Assembly: GCA_031972835.1 (NCBI GenBank)
Contig: DALYDX010000010.1
Coordinates: 1 to 26,237 of the forward strand
Source of the DNA: CAZLWF01 sp031972835
Lineage (GTDB): Bacteria; Patescibacteriota; Minisyncoccia; Phycocordibacterales; UBA9973
Length of the DNA stretch: 26,237 bases
Direction of reading: 5' to 3'
Part shown: piece after piece, positions 21,174 to 26,237 of the stretch
How the letters are laid out: every line of letters starts with the position of its first letter
Position numbering within the stretch: the stretch's first letter is position 1
Position numbers and translations under genes: made by a program
The notes under the pieces: model-generated
Databases searched by the model: none
The model's input: the letters and a program-made list of their open reading frames with translations, nothing else
What the model was told of the DNA's origin: nothing

Positions 21174-21762
21174 ACACTGTAGAAGAAATTATTTTATAAA
21201 GAATATCCTCAAGCCCTATTTTAAATGAGCTTTTTGTAAGCTTAACTTCTCCACTATCTGAATTGGTTTTCATAAGCACTACTGGCTTTTGAATACTTTC
21301 GGTTATGAAGTCATATAAACTTGTATGCCCACCCACACCATGGATTGAATGTGGAATCGGACCAAGCAGAACACCTTTCCACTTATGCCCTCGAAGTTCA
21401 TCTACCGGGATCATGCCAGAATGCTCGAACCCGTTTACAACTTCTATGTTCCTGTCACCCAAACCATAAGATTTTGCTATAGCTTTCAGCACGTGAAGTC
21501 TTATCTTCCCTGTACCTATAACCGCAATACAAGAATGAGGTTCTTCATGCAGAAGTCTTGTGACTCCCTCAAAAATAGTCTCCTTCCTGTCTGCCGAATC
21601 TTTCAGAACCAGATCAAGATTACCTTTACTTATCTGCTGTAAGATATGCAAAATTTTCTCTTTTTCCTCTTCTGGAAGATAGCCGTTTTTAACTATTCCT
21701 CCTACAGTGAACAATTCACTGAGAACCTGATCCTCAATGTTCTTTTTTCTTTCTTCGTTCAC
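21172..21762 (-). CDS. Unrecognised protein with GPIPHS...G and KLTKSSFK motifs
   Basis: 196 residues from GTG 21762. Another in-frame GTG at 21789 lies upstream of the predicted -10 box (21780-21785) and is rejected. The N-terminal ~85 residues are helical and charged (about 1-85). The rest looks like a Rossmann-type alpha/beta domain: SCIAVIGTGKIRLHVLKAIAKSYGL, IEVVNGFEHSG, WKGVLLGPIPHSIHGVGGHTS, KPVVLMKTNSD, then VKLTKSSFKIGLEDIL. I recall similar G-P-x-P-H...G and L-K-I-T-K-x-x-F motifs in Firmicutes proteins annotated only as hypothetical, but cannot name the family. His, Gly and Lys in these motifs look like a binding site. It lies just after tRNA-Thr and behind a palindromic operator-like site. 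Confidence 0.72.
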   Translation of the reverse strand: MNEERKKNIEDQVLSELFTVGGIVKNGYLPEEEKEKILHILQQISKGNLDLVLKDSADRKETIFEGVTRLLHEEPHSCIAVIGTGKIRLHVLKAIAKSYGLGDRNIEVVNGFEHSGMIPVDELRGHKWKGVLLGPIPHSIHGVGGHTSLYDFITESIQKPVVLMKTNSDSGEVKLTKSSFKIGLEDILYKIISSTV

Positions 21763-21966
21763 ATTTTTTGATTTTCTACAATCTACCACATGATATATAT
21801 CATGTAAAGACNNNNNNNNNNNNNNNNNNNNNNNNNNNNNNNNNNNNNNNNNNNNNNNNNNNNNNNNNNNNNNNNNNNNNNNNNNNNNNNNNNNNNNNNN
21901 NNNNNNNNNNNGTTCACATTTTTTGATTTTCTACAATCTACCACATGATATATATCATGTAAAGAC
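21757..21966. other. Scaffold gap: 100 N flanked by identical 55-bp contig ends
   Basis: 21757-21811 and 21912-21966 are identical over 55 bp, with 100 Ns (21812-21911) between. As at 8552-8761, the contigs overlap and 155 bases should be removed. That puts tRNA-Thr about 26 bases from the palindrome. Confidence 0.95.
21780..21808 (-). promoter_or_regulatory. Promoter of the GPIPH-motif gene with operator-like palindrome
   Basis: Minus strand -35 TTTACA (21808-21803), 17-bp spacer, -10 TAGATT (21785-21780). The perfect 18-bp palindrome ACATGATATATATCATGT (21788-21805) fills the spacer and reaches into the -35, where a bound dimeric repressor would block polymerase. The -35 and palindrome recur at 21943-21963 only because of the false gap. 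Confidence 0.5.
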
Positions 21967-21986
21967 GCTTAAAAAGTCGAGTTTTG

Positions 21987-22059
21987 AGCCCACGACCGGG
22001 ATTGAACCGATGACCTCATTCTTACCATGAATGTGCTCTACCAACTGAGCTACGTGGGC
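21987..22059 (-). tRNA. tRNA-Thr (anticodon GGT)
   Basis: A full cloverleaf on the minus strand: acceptor GCCCACG / CGTGGGC, D stem GCTC/GAGC, anticodon stem CATTC/GAATG with loop ATGGTAA (anticodon GGT), T stem ATCGG/CCGGT, discriminator T. CCA is not encoded. Confidence 0.95.
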
Positions 22060-22077
22060 TTGTGTGTAAACGCAAAA

Positions 22078-22105
22078 AGTATAACAGAAATACTCCCCTT
22101 TTCAA
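22078..22105 (-). promoter_or_regulatory. Promoter of tRNA-Thr
   Basis: Minus strand -35 TTGAAA, 16-bp spacer, -10 TATACT preceded by TGT; the tRNA starts 18 bases later. Confidence 0.75.
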
Positions 22106-22121
22106 TACAGAAGAATGAAGA

Positions 22122-22149
22122 TTGACTTTAAGCTAATATAAGCTAGTCT
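22122..22149 (+). promoter_or_regulatory. Promoter of dapD with a direct repeat in the spacer
   Basis: -35 TTGACT, 16-bp spacer, -10 TAGTCT, 16 bases before ATG 22166. TAAGCTA occurs at 22129 and 22139, one helical turn apart, inside the spacer and -10, a possible operator. Confidence 0.5.
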
Positions 22150-22165
22150 GAATAAAAAGATCTTT

Positions 22166-22969
22166 ATGGAAGAAACTATAGAAAAAATTATCGACGAAGA
22201 AGATTTACGCAAACCGGAAGTACTACACTTAATAGGCGGGATTATCGAAGAAATGCATCTTGGTAAAATCAGGTTGGCCGAGAAAAAAGATGACTCATGG
22301 AAAATCAACAAATGGGTTATCGAATCAATCAATTATTATTTCCTAGCAAAAAAGATAATTGGTAGTGATGTTTTTGGTTTTGATAAAGCTAATATGCAGT
22401 TCAAAATAGACTGGTTAAAAATGCAGGGAGTTCGAGCTCTCGAAGGTGCACTCGTACGCTCTGGCGCATATATTGCTCCTGGATGCGTGCTTATGCCAAG
22501 CTTTGTAAATATAGGCGCATATGTAGACGAGCACACTATGATAGACACGTGGGCGACAATCGGAAGCGGTGCACAGATAGGCAAAAGGTGTCACATAAGT
22601 GGCGGAGTTGGAATCGGAGGAATACTAGAACCGAAACAAGGCATGCCTGTGATTGTCGAAGATGATTGCTTTATAGGATCACGATGTGTCATAGCAGAAG
22701 GTGTCCACATAGGAAATGAAGCTGTACTCGGAGCTGGGGTTATACTCACATCATCTACAAAAATATTTGATGTAAGCACACCTCACCAAAAAGAAACTCG
22801 CGGATACATTCCACCAAGATCGGTTGTGATCATGGGTTCAAAAGAAAAAACATTTCTTGGAGGAAAATTCAATGTTCCTTGCGCCCTCATACTAGGTGAA
22901 CGCGATCAAGATACTGATAAAAAAGTATCTTTGAATAATGCGTTACGAAAATACGATATAACAAAATAA
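22166..22969 (+). CDS. dapD: Tetrahydrodipicolinate N-succinyltransferase DapD
   Basis: 267 residues, close to the 274 of E. coli DapD. A helical N-terminal domain with INKWVIESINYYFLAKK and DKANMQFKIDWLKMQGVRALEGALVRSGAYIAPG is followed by left-handed beta-helix hexapeptide repeats (about 90-230), including VLMPSFVNIGAYVDEHTMIDTWATIGS, GVGIGGILEP and DDCFIGSRCVIAEGV. The C-terminal PPRSVVIMGS and FNVPCALILGERD are typical. It uses succinyl-CoA to protect the lysine/diaminopimelate precursor. No other lysine-pathway gene is nearby, so the pathway may be scattered or incomplete. It has its own promoter and terminator. Confidence 0.95.
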   Translation: MEETIEKIIDEEDLRKPEVLHLIGGIIEEMHLGKIRLAEKKDDSWKINKWVIESINYYFLAKKIIGSDVFGFDKANMQFKIDWLKMQGVRALEGALVRSGAYIAPGCVLMPSFVNIGAYVDEHTMIDTWATIGSGAQIGKRCHISGGVGIGGILEPKQGMPVIVEDDCFIGSRCVIAEGVHIGNEAVLGAGVILTSSTKIFDVSTPHQKETRGYIPPRSVVIMGSKEKTFLGGKFNVPCALILGERDQDTDKKVSLNNALRKYDITK

Positions 22970-22971
22970 AC

Positions 22972-23001
22972 AAATCGCCCCGCAGTAGCGGGGCGATTTT
23001 T
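22972..23001. terminator. Bidirectional terminator between dapD and vanY-like gene
   Basis: A 12-bp stem AAATCGCCCCGC / GCGGGGCGATTT with loop AGTA and T-run TTTTT on the plus strand. Confidence 0.9.
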
Positions 23002-23955
23002 CTAATTTTCTAAATACTCTCCGAGTGTCAAACCAGAATATTTCACTTCACTGGCAACTTCTATTCCAACGTATCGATAGTGCCAAGGTTCATAGGAATA
23101 TCCTGTGATACTTTCCTTGCCGTCTGGATAAGACATCACGAAGCCATACTTGTAAGCATTGTCTTCTAGCCACACACCTTCTGTGCTCGTAGACATTGCC
23201 CTACTTGTAGAAACAAAACCAATCGATGAGCCAGTCAAATCCATAGTGGTGCCAAGTTGATGTTCCGAGTGCCCTGGAAGAGCGCTGATGCGAGATGCTT
23301 CTGTTAGACCCATAGTTTCAGTGTAAAGATTGAAAAGATAGTCTTGAATTTCATATTTTCTAAAACCTGAAGTAACGCCAAGTGTTATGTTTTCTTTCTT
23401 TGCATCATCAAACATTTGTATATATGCGTCGGCTACTACATCTTTCAAACAAACAATTCCCTTTGGGTGAACGTAGTCTGGTAACACGGTTAAATTGTCA
23501 GGAATAAAATCTGAACCAACTTTATTTACTTTGTTGATTGGAAAAAGCAAACCAGCATCTTCTCCAGAACCTTCTGGGCACAACTCAGACAAAAGTATCT
23601 CGTTGAAAGCTTCACGTGTTTTACTGTCGACAACTCCTGTCACCGGGATATCTTCATCGATTTGAAAATCAACCAAAGCCGATGATGTCACCACGCCGAG
23701 TGCTCCATCAGATTTCAAAGTAAGGTCAGGATACAAATCTAATAGATAACTTTGGATATAACTTATATCAGTGCTCTTCGAGCCCATACCATAATCAGTC
23801 TTGAACCCACCTTGTGCACGCCAAGAGTTCAATGCGCCAGCAGAAAAACCAGTAAGTGACCTGTTGTCAAAATTGCTTGGAAAAATATTTGGAAAAGCCG
23901 AGACTACGAGCAGCCCAGCAAACCCACCTATGGCTATAAGTCCGATATGCTTCAT
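23002..23955 (-). CDS. VanY-type D-alanyl-D-alanine carboxypeptidase with peptidoglycan-binding domain
   Basis: 317 residues from ATG 23955. The longer frame to 24048 runs through a promoter and terminator and into the neighbouring gene, so it is rejected. A signal peptide/membrane segment (4-22, IGLIAIGGFAGLLVVSAF) is followed by a PG_binding_1 domain (about 63-121, with QSYL...GALGVVTSSALVDFQ). The catalytic domain has SGFRKYEIQ, then GHSEHQLGTTMDL with zinc ligands His232 and Asp239, and EPWHYRYVG with catalytic Glu289 and zinc ligand His292. This is peptidase family M15B. It trims the last D-Ala from wall peptides; in CPR-like cells this is wall maturation rather than vancomycin resistance, as no vanA/vanH genes are here. 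Confidence 0.92.
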   Translation of the reverse strand: MKHIGLIAIGGFAGLLVVSAFPNIFPSNFDNRSLTGFSAGALNSWRAQGGFKTDYGMGSKSTDISYIQSYLLDLYPDLTLKSDGALGVVTSSALVDFQIDEDIPVTGVVDSKTREAFNEILLSELCPEGSGEDAGLLFPINKVNKVGSDFIPDNLTVLPDYVHPKGIVCLKDVVADAYIQMFDDAKKENITLGVTSGFRKYEIQDYLFNLYTETMGLTEASRISALPGHSEHQLGTTMDLTGSSIGFVSTSRAMSTSTEGVWLEDNAYKYGFVMSYPDGKESITGYSYEPWHYRYVGIEVASEVKYSGLTLGEYLEN

Positions 23956-23963
23956 GTAAATTA

Positions 23964-23972
23964 AGTATAACA
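23964..23972 (-). promoter_or_regulatory. Extended -10 promoter of the VanY-type gene, predicted leaderless
   Basis: Minus strand TGT + TATACT, eight bases before ATG 23955. A weak -35-like TTATAC lies at a 17-bp spacer. Confidence 0.6.
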
Positions 23973-23999
23973 GAGAAAGGCAATGTGTATAAAAAAATA

Positions 24000-24023
24000 A
24001 AACCCCCACAATTGTGAGGGTTT
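24000..24023 (-). terminator. Terminator after the TPM-domain gene
   Basis: Minus-strand stem AAACCCTCAC / GTGGGGGTTT (one G-U pair), loop AATT, then TATTTTTTT. Confidence 0.8.
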
Positions 24024-24041
24024 CCCATAAGAACATTTCAA

Positions 24042-26048
24042 TTACCATCTTCCACCAGCTCCACCGCCGCCTGAATGACCGCCGCCGAAGCCTCCAAAAC
24101 CACCGCCTCCGCCTGAGCCTCCAAATCCACCAAAACTACCTGAGTTGTTGTATGAATTATTTCTTCTCTGGCGTTCTTCTTCCTCTTCTTCACGCTTGCG
24201 TTTGCGTTTTTTTTCTGCTTCATCGATATCATTTTCTGCTTGTTTGATGACCGCTTCAGCTTCGCTGATGGCTTGATCATACACAAAAATAACTTTTATC
24301 CAGTGTGCAGGTCTCGATTCAGAGAGTGCGTGAGCACTCCGTAATGTATCAGAAGCTTTCTTTGCGAGAGATCGCGTAGCGCTTTCTACATCTGAATCCT
24401 TCACTTTTGCCAACGCTTTATCTACAGCTTCCTTTGCTTTTATTGAAAGCACTGGAACGTCCTCTTCTGCTTTTTTCTGATTTTGTATTTCTTGCTCCAT
24501 CTCGGAAAAAAGCATGGGCACTGTCTGAGCTACATTTGCGAGTGCTTGATATTTATCATGCGCCTCATCAAATTTTTGCAACTTTAGACTATTGAACAAA
24601 GTTATATCCAGAAGCGTTCTATCGAGCGCTGCCGGTGAAATCAAAGAGAATAATGTGCTAATTTTCTTATCAAATTCTTTCCATACATCCTTGTGATATA
24701 TCTTGAGGCTTGATAACAAGTTTTCATATGAATTTTTCTTTTCATATAAACTTTCACACTTTCTTCGGAGCTCCTTGTAACCTACTTCAACTGTATTGTG
24801 CATGATGAATAAATTCATTACTGCACTATTTATCTCCACCGCTTTACTTTGAAGCAAGTCAGACTGATCACATATGGTCTTATGATTTTCTTTATCAACC
24901 ATAAAAGCACCATTGTAACCAAGCAATTTTGTTTCAATTTCTGACAATTCGTTGAGCTCATCCTGAAAGCTTGTAAAGCCTACGTCAATAAGTTTTTTTA
25001 GATCCATCTTTTTCTGACCTACATTCACACACGCATTCGCATGCTTCACAGAAGCTTCATCAGAAAACTTTTTTATCTTCGCTTTAAGCTTCACATTGAG
25101 AATCTTAAAATTTTCAAATGCTTTGTCGAGAGCTATATCAACCTGACCAGCTGACTCTACAGCACTTTCTGGATCTTTACGATACCAGCCATTCGCCTTT
25201 ACAAGTCCAGCATCTGCTTCGGCTAATTTTTCAGCAATAATGTTCTGATGCTCCCTAGACTCCTTTTTCGCCCAGGAAGGTTCAAACTCGTACGTAGCAA
25301 CAATATCATTTATAGACTTTCTTGCTCGGATAATTTCCTCACTTAAACTTTTATGTAACTTGAGAAATATTTTTCTTTTTTCTCTGCGTACATTCCATTT
25401 GTAAATGAGATAAATGATCCCAAGAAAACAAGCGATAAAGAGAATGGTGAAAATAAAATTCATGAGCTTTTCTTGCTGTTGTGCACGCTCTCTGGCTTCT
25501 ATTTCTTCTCGCTCTTTTATCTGAGCCATACGATCTTCCCAAGACATCGTCCCGAGTATACCAATGACCCCATTTACTCCTTCAACAATACCTTTCGAGT
25601 AATCCTCTGTTTTGAACGAAGGAATAATATTGTTTTCAATGATACGCTTTGCCATTATGTCGGTCATAATAAATTCAATACCAGTACCTGTGCGTATTTC
25701 TACAGCACGCTCCTCTATTGAAATAAATATTAGTACCCCACGATTGGTTTTATCACCTACTCCCCAGCAATTGAAAAGTGCAAGTGAGTATTCGAATGGA
25801 ACTTCTCCATCTATACTTTGCATAGTGAACACAGTGACCGCAATGGTCGTACTGTTCCAGTATTCTCGAAGCTTTGCTTCAAGGTTCGCCTGAGTGGCAT
25901 CATCGATTATATTTGCATAATCATTGACCGCACTTGCGATAATCGGTTTCTGCGGAAGCTCGGAGCAATCAATAGTTGTCCCGTTACTTTGCGCAAAAAG
26001 CCAAACTGAAAGCAATGTAAAAAGTGATAGAAAAATAGTTTTCTTCAT
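24042..26048 (-). CDS. Secreted/membrane TPM-domain protein with long coiled coil and Gly-rich tail
   Basis: 668 residues. A signal peptide (1-19, ending VWLFAQ) precedes a TPM domain (about 38-165): VNDYANIIDDATQANLEAKL, TIAVTVFTMQSIDG, ALFNCWGVGDKTNRGVLIFISIEERAVEIRTGTG, IEFIMTD. A membrane helix follows (about 195-216, FIFTILFIACFLGIIYLIY). Then come ~380 residues of mostly helical, coiled-coil-like sequence, a charged patch (KKRKRKREEEEEERQRR) and a Gly/Phe tail ending GGGGAGGRW. The Gly-rich end closing in G-x-W is typical of YgcG/TPM proteins, but these are usually 250-350 residues, so the long helical insertion is unusual. TPM proteins have been linked to photosystem repair and other roles; function here is unknown. 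Confidence 0.82.
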   Translation of the reverse strand: MKKTIFLSLFTLLSVWLFAQSNGTTIDCSELPQKPIIASAVNDYANIIDDATQANLEAKLREYWNSTTIAVTVFTMQSIDGEVPFEYSLALFNCWGVGDKTNRGVLIFISIEERAVEIRTGTGIEFIMTDIMAKRIIENNIIPSFKTEDYSKGIVEGVNGVIGILGTMSWEDRMAQIKEREEIEARERAQQQEKLMNFIFTILFIACFLGIIYLIYKWNVRREKRKIFLKLHKSLSEEIIRARKSINDIVATYEFEPSWAKKESREHQNIIAEKLAEADAGLVKANGWYRKDPESAVESAGQVDIALDKAFENFKILNVKLKAKIKKFSDEASVKHANACVNVGQKKMDLKKLIDVGFTSFQDELNELSEIETKLLGYNGAFMVDKENHKTICDQSDLLQSKAVEINSAVMNLFIMHNTVEVGYKELRRKCESLYEKKNSYENLLSSLKIYHKDVWKEFDKKISTLFSLISPAALDRTLLDITLFNSLKLQKFDEAHDKYQALANVAQTVPMLFSEMEQEIQNQKKAEEDVPVLSIKAKEAVDKALAKVKDSDVESATRSLAKKASDTLRSAHALSESRPAHWIKVIFVYDQAISEAEAVIKQAENDIDEAEKKRKRKREEEEEERQRRNNSYNNSGSFGGFGGSGGGGGFGGFGGGHSGGGGAGGRW

Positions 26049-26086
26049 TTTTATTTAGTTTTTTTGGTTTTGAAATAACTGGCAGA

Positions 26087-26115
26087 ATTATAACATTTTT
26101 AATGAGAAAAGTCAA
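26087..26115 (-). promoter_or_regulatory. Promoter of the TPM-domain gene
   Basis: Minus strand -35 TTGACT (26115-26110), 17-bp spacer, perfect -10 TATAAT preceded by TGT. ATG 26048 lies 38 bases past the -10. Confidence 0.8.
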
Positions 26116-26147
26116 TTTAATCAAAAGAGTCCTGTAACACCTTACAC

Positions 26148-26185
26148 AAAGAAAAAGAACCATATTTCTATGGCTCTTTTTCTTT
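26148..26185 (-). terminator. Terminator downstream of tRNA-Asp
   Basis: A 17-bp stem with one mismatch (AAAGAAAAAGAACCATA / TATGGCTCTTTTTCTTT) around a four-base loop. On the minus strand it ends in TTCTTTTTCTTT just after the tRNA. Confidence 0.75.
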
Positions 26186-26186
26186 G

Positions 26187-26237
26187 CGCGACCGACCGGA
26201 CTCGAACCGGCAACCTCCCGCGTGACAGGCGGGTGCT
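26187..26237 (-). tRNA. tRNA-Asp (anticodon GTC), 5' part beyond window
   Basis: The 3' part of a minus-strand tRNA: anticodon stem CCCGC/GCGGG around CTGTCAC (anticodon GTC), T arm GCCGG TTCGAGT CCGGT, acceptor 3' strand CGGTCGC and discriminator G, as expected for tRNA-Asp. The D arm and 5' acceptor strand lie outside the window. CCA is not encoded. Confidence 0.9.

Noticed and set aside
23956..24048. Longer N-terminus for the VanY-type protein
   Set aside because: The extension covers a terminator and the extended -10 promoter and overlaps the TPM gene; the signal peptide starts at 23955.
24038..24286. Frames overlapping the Gly-rich end of the TPM gene on both strands
   Set aside because: They arise from the repetitive GGN codons and the charged run; the TPM frame is continuous with signal peptide and domain.
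1..26237. CRISPR array, rRNA, transposase or integrase
   Set aside because: I looked for regularly spaced repeats, rRNA-like stretches and recombinase motifs and saw none.

Overview
The window looks like part of a small-genome, AT-rich bacterium of the Candidate Phyla Radiation (Patescibacteria, Parcubacteria-like). This is inferred from gene content, with no marker phylogeny: many short membrane proteins of unknown function, RNase J, VanY-type carboxypeptidase, NlpC/P60 and TPM proteins, isolated pieces of central metabolism (one isocitrate dehydrogenase, one DapD), tRNAs without encoded CCA, and a shortened release factor 2. UGA is used as a normal stop here and prfB is present, which argues against the UGA-glycine lineages Gracilibacteria and Absconditabacteria.

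Layout. 1-617 (-): truncated lipoprotein gene, divergent from secG. 741-4731 (+): secG, a membrane-anchored family 5 solute-binding protein and RNase J. 4755-6621 (+): MFS permease and an RluF-like pseudouridine synthase, converging on a PrmC-like methyltransferase (7573-6656). 7663-8942 (+): NAD-type isocitrate dehydrogenase, interrupted by a false scaffold gap and converging on an NlpC/P60 hydrolase. 9720-11244 (+): PnuC-like membrane protein, a small membrane protein and a nucleoside 2-deoxyribosyltransferase-like protein. 11287-12571: tRNA-Gln, a partial second copy of its 3' half, and an unrecognised membrane protein gene bracketed by short direct repeats, the most accessory-looking part of the window. 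12603-14130 (+): Nudix, DgkA-type kinase and HAD phosphatase. 14198-16095 (+): MliC-like protein and a run of four small proteins, two of only 50 aa. 21104-16159 (-): prfB-ftsE-ftsX-pyrG-ZIP, the core housekeeping block. 21789-22059: an unrecognised gene behind a palindrome-bearing promoter, a second false gap and tRNA-Thr. 22166-26048: dapD (+), then VanY and TPM-domain genes (-). The right edge cuts tRNA-Asp.

Function. Much of the window serves the cell envelope: SecG, FtsEX, VanY, NlpC/P60, DgkA-type kinase, MliC-like protein, lipoprotein and TPM protein. The rest covers translation, RNA turnover and nucleotide metabolism.

Expression. The clearest non-gene signal is promoter architecture. 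Many promoters have an extended -10 (TGN followed by TATAAT-like; TGTTATAAT or TGTTATACT occurs at six). At eight genes the start codon lies only 6-10 bases past the -10 box, so the mRNA should be leaderless or nearly so. I saw no strong Shine-Dalgarno sequence ahead of the starts I examined. Both N-gaps are exactly 100 N and flanked by identical 55-bp sequences, so the contigs overlap and should be merged.
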